From assembly GCA_016874755.1 (NCBI GenBank), contig VGTH01000002.1:62501-126500 (forward strand): 64,000 bases of DNA, in the 5' to 3' direction. The notes beneath the pieces are model-generated. The model was not told the origin of the DNA. It worked only from the letters and a program-made list of their open reading frames with translations, and ran no database searches. Source of the stretch: Deltaproteobacteria bacterium. GTDB taxonomy: Bacteria; Desulfobacterota; Binatia; UBA9968. Both the position numbers and the translations under genes were made by a program. Below, piece by piece: positions 24,221 through 34,183 of the stretch. Every line of letters starts with the position of its first letter. Within the stretch, counting starts at the first letter, position 1.

Positions 24221-26527
24221 ATGACTTATCTGAATCGTTTGTTGAGCTGGCTCAAACGCTTGCACGAACGCCTCGCGGTTTATTTCCGCGGCGTGCTCGA
24301 TCCGGCGCGCAGTTGGCGTGAGAAAGCATTCTCCGCGGCCAAAGGCTTTGGCCTCATCGCCGCGGGGATCACCACGCTGTTTTTTATTTACGCTCTGATT
24401 CTGCTGCCGTTCACACCGAGCATCGCCGACCTGCGCAAAGCCAAGGTCGACCAACCGAGCATTCTTGTTTCGGCGGACGGCAAGCGGTTGGCCGCGTTCA
24501 AGCCGATGAATCGCGAGTGGGTCGGCTTAAATCGCATTGCAGCGCCGGTGATTAATGCATTGATCGCCACCGAAGACCATCGTTTTTACCAACACCGCGG
24601 CATCGACTGGCGCCGCACCATCGGCGGCGCGCTGCGGATTTTCATCGGCGACCCGCAGGGCGGCTCGACACTGACGCAACAGTTGGCGCGCAATCTCTAC
24701 CCCGACTCCATCGGCCGTGCGCGCTCCATCACGCGCAAGATCCGAGAGACCATCACCGCGCTAAAAATTGAGTACGCTTACACCAAGAAAGAAATCCTCG
24801 AGACCTATTTGAACAGCATGCCGTTTCTCTACAACGCCTTTGGCATCGAGATGGCGGCGCGCACCTATTTCGACAAATCGGCGCAGAAGCTGACGGTGCT
24901 GGAGAGCGCGACCTTGATCGCCATGTTGAAGGGCACGAGCTACTACAACCCGGTGCTCAACCCCGAGCGCGCGCTGCGCCGCCGCAACGTTGTCCTATCG
25001 CAGATGGTCAAGCGCGCGGTGTTGAATCAAGCGGATTTCGATCGCTTGAAGGCGCAGCCGATCCGCCTCAATTTCGCGCGCCAGCCTGAGCCGCTCGGAC
25101 CCGCGCCGCACCTGGCGGTGCAGGTTCGCAGGTGGCTCGTCGACTGGGCCGACCGCAATGACCGCGACATTTACGCCGACGATTTGCGCATCCACACGAC
25201 GATCGATTCGCGCGTCCAGGCGTTGGCCAATCGCGCGGTGGCGCGGCAGATGGAGCTCTTGCAAGCGGTGGCCGATGTCGAGTGGGGCCGTAGCTCCGGC
25301 GCGCTGCTTTCGGGCGATGCGCGCGAATACGTCCAAGCGCGCCGGCAGGTGGCGCCCTTCGCGCATTTTTGGAAAACCAAGTCTGACATCGTCGATCAGT
25401 TCGTGCGCGAAACCGCCGCGTATCAAAATGCGGTAAAAGCCGGTACCACTCCCGAAGACGCTCTGGCCGAATTCAAAAACAAGCAGGAATTCATGGCCAA
25501 GCTGCGCGCCGAGAAGACGCGGCTGCAAGCAGGCTTTGTCGCCATCGACCCGTTTACCGGACACGTCAAAGCCTGGGTCGGCAGCCGCGATTTCAAAACC
25601 GATGAGTTCGATCATGTCGCGCAGGCGCGGCGCCAACCAGGATCGACTTTCAAACCCTTCGTCTACGGCGCGGCCCTCGAACAAGGCATGTCGCCCGACA
25701 AACGCTTTACCGATCGCGCGGTGGAAATTCCCATGCCCGACGGCACGGTATGGCGGCCGACGGATCAGTCGCAACCGAGCGGCGAGCGCATGTCGGCGCG
25801 CGACGGCTTGATCCATTCGAAAAACACCATCACGGCGCAGGTGATGCAGGAGGTCGGCGCGCGCAAGACCGCCGAGTTCGCGCGCCGCTTGGGTGTCAAT
25901 CAGAGCAAGCTGGAACAAGTGCCGTCCTTGGCGTTAGGGACCAGCCCAGTAACGCTCTTGGAAATGGTCGGTGCTTACAGCTCCATCGCGGCCATCGGTG
26001 ATTATCACCGGCCGGTTTACGTGACCCACATCACCGACAAGTACGGCAACGTGCTGGCCCGTTTTTCCACCGGCGGTGAGCGTGTGCTGTCGGAGAGGAC
26101 CGTTGGTCACCTGATCAACATGCTGCGCGGCGTGGTCGACAAGGGCACGGGACAAACGATCCGCAGTGCCTTCGGCCTGCGCGCCGACTTAGCGGGCAAA
26201 ACCGGCACCACGCAAAAAAACACCGACGGCTGGTTTATCATGATGCATCCGCGCTTGGTCGCCGGCGCGTGGGTCGGCTTCAATGACGCGCGCGTAACCA
26301 TGCGCAGCAACTATTGGGGTGAAGGCGCCCACAACGCGCTGCCGATCGTCGGTGATTTTTTTCAGCAGACCCTTGCGTCGCGGTTAGTCGACAGCCATGC
26401 CGAGTTCCCATTCGCGCGGCCCACCGAATCGATTTTCGACCCGCTGGTCGACGCGGTCAAGGATTGGTTTGGCGGCCTGTTGGAGGGCGTTTTGGGTGGC
26501 CCCGCCAGTCGACGGGCGCCGCGCTGA
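24221..26527 (+). CDS. Class A penicillin-binding protein (PBP1A type)
   Basis: This bifunctional enzyme polymerises and cross-links peptidoglycan from the inner membrane. The 768-residue protein has one membrane anchor (about 42-64), a GT51 glycosyltransferase domain with catalytic Glu118 in ATEDHRFYQHRG and GGSTLTQQLARNLY, and a transpeptidase domain with Ser475 in GSTFKPF, SKN (HSKNT) and KTGTTQ. A charged insert at about 350-430 lies between the domains. Complete, although no strong ribosome site precedes the ATG. Confidence 0.94.
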   Translation: MTYLNRLLSWLKRLHERLAVYFRGVLDPARSWREKAFSAAKGFGLIAAGITTLFFIYALILLPFTPSIADLRKAKVDQPSILVSADGKRLAAFKPMNREWVGLNRIAAPVINALIATEDHRFYQHRGIDWRRTIGGALRIFIGDPQGGSTLTQQLARNLYPDSIGRARSITRKIRETITALKIEYAYTKKEILETYLNSMPFLYNAFGIEMAARTYFDKSAQKLTVLESATLIAMLKGTSYYNPVLNPERALRRRNVVLSQMVKRAVLNQADFDRLKAQPIRLNFARQPEPLGPAPHLAVQVRRWLVDWADRNDRDIYADDLRIHTTIDSRVQALANRAVARQMELLQAVADVEWGRSSGALLSGDAREYVQARRQVAPFAHFWKTKSDIVDQFVRETAAYQNAVKAGTTPEDALAEFKNKQEFMAKLRAEKTRLQAGFVAIDPFTGHVKAWVGSRDFKTDEFDHVAQARRQPGSTFKPFVYGAALEQGMSPDKRFTDRAVEIPMPDGTVWRPTDQSQPSGERMSARDGLIHSKNTITAQVMQEVGARKTAEFARRLGVNQSKLEQVPSLALGTSPVTLLEMVGAYSSIAAIGDYHRPVYVTHITDKYGNVLARFSTGGERVLSERTVGHLINMLRGVVDKGTGQTIRSAFGLRADLAGKTGTTQKNTDGWFIMMHPRLVAGAWVGFNDARVTMRSNYWGEGAHNALPIVGDFFQQTLASRLVDSHAEFPFARPTESIFDPLVDAVKDWFGGLLEGVLGGPASRRAPR

Positions 26528-26550
26528 TGCGGGCTTAGGCTGCCATCGAG

Positions 26551-26577
26551 TTGACAGTGAAAATCGGAAGTTATAAC
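26551..26577 (+). promoter_or_regulatory. Promoter for second amidohydrolase
   Basis: TTGACA (26551-26556) and TATAAC (26572-26577) are near-consensus but separated by only 15 nt, shorter than the ideal 17. The ATG follows 46 nt later behind GGGAGGAG. Confidence 0.5.
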
Positions 26578-26623
26578 CGTAAAAATGAGTCGAAAGATTT
26601 AGTTTGAATCGGGAGGAGCCATC

Positions 26624-27688
26624 ATGCCAATAGTCGATGCCGACACTCATGTCGACGAAAGTGAAGATACCTGGAAGAAGCTCGAAGGGACCAAGTACGC
26701 GCAGTATATTCCTGTGACCGTGGAGATTTCCGCGGACGAAGCCAAGCGGGCCGGTTACAACGCGACGACGCGGCGCTGCTGGGTCGTCGAGAGCCGGCTG
26801 CAAAACCGCGCCATTCGCGACGAGATCAATCATCCGTTGCGCGTCTATCGCGAGCTGGAAGATGTGCCGGGCCGGTTGGCGCACATGGACAAAATGGGTG
26901 TCGATGTCCAGGTGATTTTTCCGACTTTTTTTATTCGCTACAACACCAGGAACGCTGAGGCCGAGTGGGCTTTGACGACTACTTACAATCGCTGGCTGGA
27001 AGAAAAATGCCGCAACACCAACGGCCGTCTGCGTTGGGCCGCCATACTGCCGTTCCTGTCGCCTGACAAAGCAGTCGAAGAGCTGCGCTGGGCCAAGGAC
27101 CACGGCGCGGTGGGCATTTTTAAGCGCGGCTTTGACCTCGACCGCTACGTTAACGACCCGCACTTTTTCCCGGTCTATCAAGTGGCCAACGATCTCGATA
27201 TGCCGCTCTGTATTCACACCGGTCATCCCCTGCCGGGACACGAGTGGGATCGCGGCTTTCCGATCATGTATTCGTTCTACAACGTCATCAGCTCAGACCT
27301 CGCCAAGAAATTTCCTAAGCTGCGCTTCGGCTTCATCGAATCGGGCGCGTCGTGGATTCCTTACATGATCTCGCAAATCGGCGCGCTAAAACGCGTCGGC
27401 CTGCGCGGCAAGAGCAATCGCTCGCCCAATCTCTACGAGCTCGACCCTGAGATTTTTCGCAGCAATCGCTGCTTTGTCACCATCGATCCCATCGACGACA
27501 TCGAAGCGCTGCTGAAATTTGGCACGGAAGATCACTTCATGATCGGCACCGATTATAGCCACACCGATATTTCGGCCAACTTGAGCGGCCTCGACGAAGT
27601 GCGCTGCTGGGCCGACGAAGGCAAAATCACCAAGTCTCAATCGAAGAAGATTCTCGAAACCAACTCGGTGGCATTCTACGGTCTGTAA
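26624..27688 (+). CDS. Amidohydrolase_2 family metal-dependent hydrolase
   Basis: The 354-residue protein begins with the metal motif DADTHVDES, has MPLCIHTGHPLPGHEWD in the barrel, and ends with MIGTDYSHTDISANL and SVAFYGL. It resembles the 22826 gene throughout (TYNRWLEEK versus AYNRWIAAS; GRLRWAAILPFLSPDKAVEE versus GRLRWVAMMPYLSMDEAVKE), so the two are paralogues on either side of the PBP gene. GGGAGGAG precedes the ATG. The substrate is unknown. Confidence 0.88.
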   Translation: MPIVDADTHVDESEDTWKKLEGTKYAQYIPVTVEISADEAKRAGYNATTRRCWVVESRLQNRAIRDEINHPLRVYRELEDVPGRLAHMDKMGVDVQVIFPTFFIRYNTRNAEAEWALTTTYNRWLEEKCRNTNGRLRWAAILPFLSPDKAVEELRWAKDHGAVGIFKRGFDLDRYVNDPHFFPVYQVANDLDMPLCIHTGHPLPGHEWDRGFPIMYSFYNVISSDLAKKFPKLRFGFIESGASWIPYMISQIGALKRVGLRGKSNRSPNLYELDPEIFRSNRCFVTIDPIDDIEALLKFGTEDHFMIGTDYSHTDISANLSGLDEVRCWADEGKITKSQSKKILETNSVAFYGL

Positions 27689-27693
27689 TTTTT

Positions 27694-28857
27694 TCACTCG
27701 CTGGCGCCTGAGCCCTGGGTAGGGTTCAGGCGCCTTTGCGCGAGCTCGGTCATTTCCTGCTTAAGATCAGGGTGGGCGTTCAGCATGCGCCGAAAATCGG
27801 CAGCATCGAGCGTCAGCAGCAGGCAGTCGGAGACCGCCGTCACCGTGGCGTTGCGCACCGTGTCGTTCAAGAGCGCGAGTTCGCCGAAATACTGCCCGCG
27901 GCGCAGGCGCAGCGGCACAGGTTGAATGTCGACCTCGACTTCGCCTTCCAAGATGAAATACATCGAGTCGGCCGTCTCACCGCGGCGCACCACCACGTAT
28001 TGAGCCGGTACGACTTGTCTTTTTAACAAGCCGGCGATTTCGGCAATCCGGCCGGCGTCCAGGTGAGCGAACAGCGGCAGCTTGGCGACCATCTGCCAAG
28101 TAACGACGAAATCGCGCTTGCGAATTTCCGCGGCAAACCCGGTGGCGAGAATACCTGCCGGCACGGCGAACATGGCGATGCCAAACAGCATGACGAAGCC
28201 GCCGAAGACTCTGCCAGCGGCAGTGACCGGAATTATGTCGCCATATCCGACCGTCGCCATAGTCACCATGCACCACCACATGGCGTGCGGGATGCTCGAA
28301 AAGCTCGTCGGTTGCGCGTCGTGCTCCAGTGCATACATCGCGGCCGAGTTGATCAGCAACAGCACCAGCATCACCATCAACGCCGCAAGCAACGGACGCC
28401 TTTCGGCACGCAGCACGGCGGCAAACAAGCCGATCGCGGGCACGTAGCGCGCCAACTTGAGCACGCGCAACAGGCGCAGGACGCGCAGCCAATCGGCGTC
28501 CATAGGCAGAACCAGACCGAGCAGAAACGGCACGATCGCGACGAGATCGATAACGCCGTAAACCGAGCAAAGATAGGCCCAGCGGGCTTTGCTAGGCTGG
28601 AGCAGTCCGTCCGGCATCAACTCCGGGGCCACCCAGAGACGCAGCAGCAGTTCCAAGACGAACAGAACCCCCGCCAGGTATTCGACGGCTTGCAGCTGTG
28701 TCCCATGTGTCCGCCCGGAAACCGTGGTTTCGCAAACGATGGCGGTGATGCTGATCAGGATGAACGCGACTAGCGCGAGCTTCGTCAATCGATGAGCGGT
28801 TGAGAAGGACTCTCCCTCTTCCAGCAGGGAGGCGGCGATGATGCGCGGCAATGGCAT
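27694..28857 (-). CDS. Cyclic-nucleotide-gated-type K+ channel
   Basis: The 387-residue protein has six membrane segments, an S4-like helix with spaced arginines (LRVLRLLRVLKLARY, about 124-138), the potassium filter TVGYGD (202-207), and a C-terminal cNMP-binding-like domain (about 255-370: RGETADSMYFILEGEVEV, GQYFGELALLNDTVRNATV). This is the architecture of MloK1-type prokaryotic channels. The FGELALL...RNATV stretch matches the phosphate-binding cassette, so cAMP gating is likely. It converges on the amidohydrolase with 5 nt between stops. Confidence 0.92.
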   Translation of the reverse strand: MPLPRIIAASLLEEGESFSTAHRLTKLALVAFILISITAIVCETTVSGRTHGTQLQAVEYLAGVLFVLELLLRLWVAPELMPDGLLQPSKARWAYLCSVYGVIDLVAIVPFLLGLVLPMDADWLRVLRLLRVLKLARYVPAIGLFAAVLRAERRPLLAALMVMLVLLLINSAAMYALEHDAQPTSFSSIPHAMWWCMVTMATVGYGDIIPVTAAGRVFGGFVMLFGIAMFAVPAGILATGFAAEIRKRDFVVTWQMVAKLPLFAHLDAGRIAEIAGLLKRQVVPAQYVVVRRGETADSMYFILEGEVEVDIQPVPLRLRRGQYFGELALLNDTVRNATVTAVSDCLLLTLDAADFRRMLNAHPDLKQEMTELAQRRLNPTQGSGASE

Positions 28858-29101
28858 AAAACTGGGCCATTCTAACGGCGCCGCGATTCACTTGTCGAGC
28901 CCGGTCATGCTGAGACCGTGGCTTTTTGGCAAGAGGAGGCGAAAATGGCACGGAATTGCGAGTATCTTCCCGAGTTATCATCGCGTTTCTGCCAGCGCTC
29001 GCAATTGCACTAAGCTTTCCGTTGCCGCTGCCGATCTAAGGGATAGTAGCGCGAGGGGACGGATGTTGAGAGGGGTGGTCTCGTGCCCAAGGAGGCTGAT
29101 C

Positions 29102-29605
29102 ATGGGTCCCTACGAATTTGCCATGTTTGCTGAGTCCACCGCACCGATGCAAAAAAGCCAAGAGGCATTGCCGATGACCGTCGGCGAAATCATGACTCGC
29201 GAGGTGGTCACGGTGTCGCCCCATCAAAGTCTCGCGGATGCCATGGCGCTCATGTCCATCCACCGCTTTCATCATTTGTTGGTCACCAACGCCGATGGCA
29301 AGCTGCTCGGCGTGCTTTCCGATCGCGACTTGCTCGGTGCGCTGCCCGGTAAGCCCGATTGGGAAACTTATGAAGTCAGCCAACTGATGACCAAGAATCC
29401 AGTCACGGCCAACCCTGAAGATCCGCTGGCGACCGCCGCAGCAAAAATGCTCAGCCTGCGCATTCACAGCCTGCCCGTCGCCACCGCCGACGGCGCGGTG
29501 CTCGGCATCATCACGTCCACCGACATGATGCGTCACTATCAACGCCTGGTGGAGACGATGCAGAGCAAGCTCAAACAAGTGGGCTTCATCGAGTTCTCTT
29601 TGTAA
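29102..29605 (+). CDS. CBS-domain-pair protein
   Basis: The 167-residue protein contains two CBS motifs: VGEIMTREVVTVSPHQSLAD...LLGVLSDRDLLGAL and VSQLMTKNPVTANPEDPLAT...VLGIITSTDMMRHY. Such pairs bind adenine nucleotides and regulate partners. AAGGAGG before ATG 29102 sets the start; the frame opens at 28838 without conserved sequence. It is divergent from the K+ channel gene across 244 nt that hold nothing else. Confidence 0.88.
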   Translation: MGPYEFAMFAESTAPMQKSQEALPMTVGEIMTREVVTVSPHQSLADAMALMSIHRFHHLLVTNADGKLLGVLSDRDLLGALPGKPDWETYEVSQLMTKNPVTANPEDPLATAAAKMLSLRIHSLPVATADGAVLGIITSTDMMRHYQRLVETMQSKLKQVGFIEFSL

Positions 29606-29733
29606 TCCAGAAAAGACCGAAGAGCTCGATTCCTCACCCTGGCGACTTCCGGTTTATTGACCGGCGGGCCCGAGCCACGAACCCGAGTCACGATTCATAT
29701 TCCCGCTTTATTCGGTTTGTGTTAGCGTGACCT

Positions 29734-31791
29734 ATGGACGCACGCCGCGCTAATCGTTTGATCCACGAAACCAGTCCCTATCTTTTGCAGCATGCCCATA
29801 ACCCGGTGGATTGGTACCCCTGGGGCGAAGCAGCTTTTCAAAAAGCCGTCAGCGAGAACAAACCGATCCTGCTGAGTATCGGCTACTCTGCCTGTCACTG
29901 GTGCCATGTGATGGAGCGCGAGTCGTTCGAGAACGAAAAAATCGCCGTGCTGATGAACGAGCTGTTCGTCAACATCAAGGTCGATCGCGAGGAGCGGCCC
30001 GATCTCGATGAAATCTACATGAGCGCGGTGCAGATGCTCACCGGCCGCGGCGGCTGGCCGATGACGATGTTTTTGACGCCGGATCGCAAGCCGTTTTATG
30101 GCGGCACTTACTTTCCGCCCGAAGACCGCGGCAGCATGTCGGGATTCCCGCGGGTGCTGATGGGCGTGGCGCAAGCCTATCGCGACAAACCGCAGGACGT
30201 CGCCAAGAGCGTCGAGCAGATTCTTGATAATTTACAGCGGATGTCGCAGTCGCCCGGCGGCGACCGACCGTTTTCGCCGGACATTATCTCCGACAGCGTC
30301 AGCGCCATCGCCCGCGCCTACGATTCTGAGCACGGCGGCTTGGGCCAAGCGCCGAAATTCCCCAATCCCGGGGCGTACGAGTTGTTTCTGCGTGACTATC
30401 ATCACACGAAGAATCAGCGTTCGCTCGAGATGGCGACCTACACGCTCACCAAGATGGCCCAGGGCGGCATCTACGACCACCTCGGCGGCGGCTTTCATCG
30501 CTATTCGACCGACGCCAAGTGGCTGGTGCCGCATTTCGAAAAAATGCTCTACGACAATGCCCAGCTCGTGCGCTGCTACGCGCAAGCCTATCAAGCGACC
30601 AGCGATCCACTGTTCAAGAAAGTCGTCGAAGCAAGCGTCGAATATTTGCTGCGCGAAATGCTCCACAGCGAAGGCGGTTTCTATTCGACCCAGGACGCCG
30701 ACAGCGAAGGCGTCGAAGGCAAGTTCTTCGTCTGGACACCGGCCGAGGTTAACGCGCTGGTCGGCGAGGACGACGGCGAAGTTTTCAACCGCATGTACGA
30801 CGTCACCGAAGAAGGTAACTTCGAAGAGCAAAACATTCTGCACCCGATCTTGACCGTCGAGCAGGCGAGCAAATTCTTCCGCAAAAGCCAAAGTGAAATT
30901 GACGAGCTGGTGGCGCGTGTAAAGCAAAAGCTTTTCGCTGAGCGCGAAAGGAGAATCAAACCCTTTCGCGACGAAAAAATCATCACGGCCTGGAACGGCT
31001 TGATGCTGTCAGGCCTCGCCGAGGCAATCAAAATCGCGCCGAGGCAGGAGTATATCGACGCCGCCAATCGCACCGTCGAGTTCTTTTTCAGCAAACTATT
31101 CCGCGACGGATTTCTACTGCACACCTACAAAGACAACCAGGCAAAGCTGCTCGGCTATCTCGACGACTACGCGTTTTTCGCCATGGGTCTAGCCGATCTC
31201 TACGAAGCCACACTCGAACGTAATCGACTTGAACGCGCCGTCCAGCTTGCCGACATCATGCTGGACGAGTTCTGGGACGATGCCGACGCGGGATTTTTCT
31301 ACACCGGTGAATCCCATGAACAATTGATCAGCCGCGCCAAGCCGGTCTTCGATGCCTCGATGCCATCGGGCAATGCCACGGCGACTCATCTATTACTCCG
31401 CCTCCATTATCTCACCGGCAACGAGACTTACCTGCAGCGCGCCGAGCAGGTTTTACGCGCGTACTCCGAAGCCATGGAAAGTCAGCCGTTCGGCTTTGCG
31501 CACCTACTGTGCGCGCTCGATTTTCATCTGCAGAAGCCGCAGGAGATCGTGATTGTCGGTGCCAATGATGCGGCCGATACGCGCGCCTTGCTCGATGCCG
31601 TCCATTGGTTCTATCTGCCCAACAGCACATTGCAGCTCGCCGCACCCGGCGATGCTTTAGAAAAAACCTCGCCATTACTGGCCGGCAAAACCCAGCTCAA
31701 CGGCAAAGCGACCGCTTATGTCTGCCGGAATTTCACTTGCTCTGCCCCGGTCACGGATGCTGCAGAGCTAAAAAAACTGCTGCTCGGCTAA
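29734..31791 (+). CDS. YyaL/SSP411-type thioredoxin-domain protein (DUF255)
   Basis: The 685-residue protein has an N-terminal thioredoxin-like domain ([20 protein letters not shown], then [14 protein letters not shown] with Cys54 and Cys57) and a C-terminal (alpha/alpha)6-barrel resembling N-acylglucosamine epimerases ([32 protein letters not shown]). The family is widespread and its reaction is not settled. Normal length, complete. Confidence 0.92.
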   Translation: MDARRANRLIHETSPYLLQHAHNPVDWYPWGEAAFQKAVSENKPILLSIGYSACHWCHVMERESFENEKIAVLMNELFVNIKVDREERPDLDEIYMSAVQMLTGRGGWPMTMFLTPDRKPFYGGTYFPPEDRGSMSGFPRVLMGVAQAYRDKPQDVAKSVEQILDNLQRMSQSPGGDRPFSPDIISDSVSAIARAYDSEHGGLGQAPKFPNPGAYELFLRDYHHTKNQRSLEMATYTLTKMAQGGIYDHLGGGFHRYSTDAKWLVPHFEKMLYDNAQLVRCYAQAYQATSDPLFKKVVEASVEYLLREMLHSEGGFYSTQDADSEGVEGKFFVWTPAEVNALVGEDDGEVFNRMYDVTEEGNFEEQNILHPILTVEQASKFFRKSQSEIDELVARVKQKLFAERERRIKPFRDEKIITAWNGLMLSGLAEAIKIAPRQEYIDAANRTVEFFFSKLFRDGFLLHTYKDNQAKLLGYLDDYAFFAMGLADLYEATLERNRLERAVQLADIMLDEFWDDADAGFFYTGESHEQLISRAKPVFDASMPSGNATATHLLLRLHYLTGNETYLQRAEQVLRAYSEAMESQPFGFAHLLCALDFHLQKPQEIVIVGANDAADTRALLDAVHWFYLPNSTLQLAAPGDALEKTSPLLAGKTQLNGKATAYVCRNFTCSAPVTDAAELKKLLLG

Positions 31792-31859
31792 AGCTCGTTT
31801 GCAATCCGAACTGGACGCGGGTTACAAGAGACCGCGCATTTTCGCGCGAGGGGTGTCCT

Positions 31860-32858
31860 ATGATCCACGCGGCTCTCCAGCTGGGCTTTTCACTGTTTTG
31901 GCTGTTCTTTCTGTCTTTGCATGTGCAGGTCCACGCGGCCTCGGCGCCGCATAAAGCCGTCTACACCTTTGGTGGTTTGAATGAGCGCAGCGGCATCCTC
32001 TGGGTGGCGCGCGACGCGGGAATCTTTCAAAAACACGGCATCGAACCGACTATTGTTAACGTGCGCAACGCGCAGGTCGGCATTTCGGCGTTGGCCGGCG
32101 GCGAGACGCACTTTCATGTTGGCTCGGCGACCGGAACTTCCATCGGCGCCATGGCGGGTGGGCTCGATCTCGCTTACATCGCTGGCTTGATCAACAAGCT
32201 CGACGGCGCGTTCATCGTCAATCCGAACATCAAGACGCCAGCCGATCTCAAAGGTAAGAAACTCGGTGTGCAAAGCATCGGCGGCGGCGTCTGGATGTTC
32301 TCCATGCTTGCCCTCGAACATTGGGGCTTAAACCCCGAGCGCGACAACATCCAATTCCGCATCATCGGCGACCAATCGGTGCTAGCCCAGGCGATTACCC
32401 AGAACACCATCGACGGGGGCTACCTCGGTTACTCCTTCGGCGCGCAGATGGAACGGCAGGGTTACCGCATGCTCGGCGACTTAATGAAAATGGGCATCCC
32501 TTACCAGGGCCTCGGCATGATCGCCAAGCGCAGTTTAATCGACCGGACACCGGAAGTCCCCGAGCGCACACTGCGGGCGATGGTGGAAACAATCACCTAC
32601 ATCAACAATCCGGCCAACAAAGCCGCCGTGGTCAAAACACTCTTCAAAGAATTGCGCTTGACCAAAGTGGAAGACGCGCAAGCGGGTTATGAAGTCATGC
32701 GCACGCTTTACGACAAAAGAATTTATCCCAACGTCGAGGGGTTGCGTAATGTAGTTCGCCTACTCGGCAGAACCAGCGAACCGATCCGCAAGACCAAAGT
32801 CGAAGAAATCATTGACGACCGGTTGGTGCGGAAGTTGGAGAAGGAAGGGCTGTTCTAA
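31860..32858 (+). CDS. ABC substrate-binding protein (NMT1/TauA-like), orphan
   Basis: The 332-residue protein has a signal peptide ending about residue 27, then GILWVARDAGIFQKHGIEPT, GETHFHVGSATGTSIGAMAGG and the ADLKGKKLGVQSIGGG hinge. These are the family landmarks for binding taurine, nitrate, thiamine-precursor or aromatic acids. GAGGGG precedes ATG 31860; the frame extends upstream without a signal peptide. No permease or ATPase gene is nearby. The amidohydrolase that follows may process its ligand. Confidence 0.86.
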   Translation: MIHAALQLGFSLFWLFFLSLHVQVHAASAPHKAVYTFGGLNERSGILWVARDAGIFQKHGIEPTIVNVRNAQVGISALAGGETHFHVGSATGTSIGAMAGGLDLAYIAGLINKLDGAFIVNPNIKTPADLKGKKLGVQSIGGGVWMFSMLALEHWGLNPERDNIQFRIIGDQSVLAQAITQNTIDGGYLGYSFGAQMERQGYRMLGDLMKMGIPYQGLGMIAKRSLIDRTPEVPERTLRAMVETITYINNPANKAAVVKTLFKELRLTKVEDAQAGYEVMRTLYDKRIYPNVEGLRNVVRLLGRTSEPIRKTKVEEIIDDRLVRKLEKEGLF

Positions 32859-32985
32859 GAAATTCTCTAGCGTCTAGAGCCCGGAGTCTCGCGCCGCCGC
32901 GCGGATTCTTGACGCTCCAAGCCCGATGGTGGTAGACCAGCGTTGTAGAGTTGGTCAAAGCATCGCCTTAGCCGAAGGAGGCAAT

Positions 32986-34044
32986 ATGGCAGGAAATGAC
33001 GCTGGGTTTGAAGTAATTATCTCGTCGGATTCCCATGTGATGGAACCGTCGGAAATCATTGTCGAGCGAGCCCCCAATTCGTTGAAAGACAAAGTGCCGC
33101 GTTTTCCCAAATTGGAAGTCGGCAGCAGCTTTCAAACTCATCCAGGCGGCTCGGACCCGACGCAGCGGATCAAAGAGATGGAGACCGACGGCCTTTCCGC
33201 TGAAGTGCTCTATCCAACCTATCTTCTGCCGCAGTATGCGATGGACGATGCCAAGCTGCAGGAAGTCACCTTTCAGGCTTACAACGATTGGCTGATCGAT
33301 TACTGCAACAGCTCCCCGAAGCGGCTGCTCGGCATCGCCGCAATCGCGGTCTATGACATCGACGTAGCGGTGAAGGAATTGGAGCGTTGCGCCAAAGCCG
33401 GCATGCGCGGCTCGCTCATCTGGCAGGCACCCCATCCCGACCTGCCGCTCCATTCGGACCACTACAATAAGTTCTGGGCGGCATCGCAGGACTTGAACCT
33501 TCCCGTGCATCTGCACATCCTGACCGGCCACGGCTACCACAAGCAGACCGTGTTCGGGAACAAACGGACCGGCATCGAAGCCTATCGCGGCAGCGTCAAT
33601 TTGAAGCTCAAGGAAATCATTGACGATTTCTTCGAACTGATTTTTTACGGCGTGCTCGAGCGCTATCCCAAACTGAAATTCGTCAGCGTCGAAAACGAAA
33701 TCGGCTGGATGCCGTTCATGATGCAGCAGTGGGATTATTACTATAACCGCTTCAAAAAAGTGAACCCGCCGCCGTTTACCAAGAATCCCAGCGAATATTT
33801 CAACACCCAGATCTACGGGACGTTTTTCCGCGACACCGTGGCCGGTCATAACTTCCAATGGTGGGGTCAGGACAACTGCATGTGGTCCAACGACTATCCG
33901 CACGGCAACTCGACCTGGCCGGAGTCGAAGAAATATATCGACCGCGATCTCGGCCATCTGCCGGCGGACATCCGCCGCAAGCTGGTCTATACCAATGTGC
34001 AGAAGCTCTATAACATCGATATTCCGCATCCGGTGCTGCATTAG
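32986..34044 (+). CDS. Amidohydrolase_2 family hydrolase
   Basis: The 352-residue protein has the metal motif SSDSHVMEPSEI near the N-terminus, GMRGSLIWQAPHPDLPLHS and NLPVHLHILTGHGYH in the barrel, and MWSNDYPHGNSTWPES near the C-terminus. It belongs to a different branch from the two paralogues at 22826 and 26624 (DSHV start, NDYPH tail). GAAGGAGG before ATG 32986. It lies between a binding protein and a TPP enzyme and ends at a strong terminator. The substrate is unknown. Confidence 0.88.
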   Translation: MAGNDAGFEVIISSDSHVMEPSEIIVERAPNSLKDKVPRFPKLEVGSSFQTHPGGSDPTQRIKEMETDGLSAEVLYPTYLLPQYAMDDAKLQEVTFQAYNDWLIDYCNSSPKRLLGIAAIAVYDIDVAVKELERCAKAGMRGSLIWQAPHPDLPLHSDHYNKFWAASQDLNLPVHLHILTGHGYHKQTVFGNKRTGIEAYRGSVNLKLKEIIDDFFELIFYGVLERYPKLKFVSVENEIGWMPFMMQQWDYYYNRFKKVNPPPFTKNPSEYFNTQIYGTFFRDTVAGHNFQWWGQDNCMWSNDYPHGNSTWPESKKYIDRDLGHLPADIRRKLVYTNVQKLYNIDIPHPVLH

Positions 34045-34069
34045 TCGCTAGCATCGGCAGGTAAGCCAG

Positions 34070-34117
34070 TGGCGCGCTTTCGGACGAAAACAAGTCTGCT
34101 AGCGCGCCATTTTTTTG
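34070..34117 (+). terminator. Intrinsic terminator after the amidohydrolase
   Basis: TGGCGCGCT (34070-34078) pairs perfectly with AGCGCGCCA (34101-34109) over 9 bp with a 22-nt loop and is followed by T8. It ends the SBP/amidohydrolase unit. Confidence 0.8.
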
Positions 34118-34135
34118 TTAGGAGCAACCCGAAGA

Positions 34136-34170
34136 TCTCGCGCTAAGGCGCAAAGGGCGCAAAGTTCGGA
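34136..34170. repeat. Dispersed CGCAAAG repeat, copy 1
   Basis: TAAGGCGCAAAGGGCGCAAAG followed by TTCGGA precedes the TPP-enzyme ribosome site. Related copies lie at 53387-53417 and 59432-59463. Confidence 0.5.
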
Positions 34171-34183
34171 AGACGGAGGCTCT

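Noticed and set aside
24995-25918. 307-codon minus-strand frame inside the PBP gene
   Set aside because: It overlaps the transpeptidase domain, whose catalytic motifs are all intact on the plus strand.
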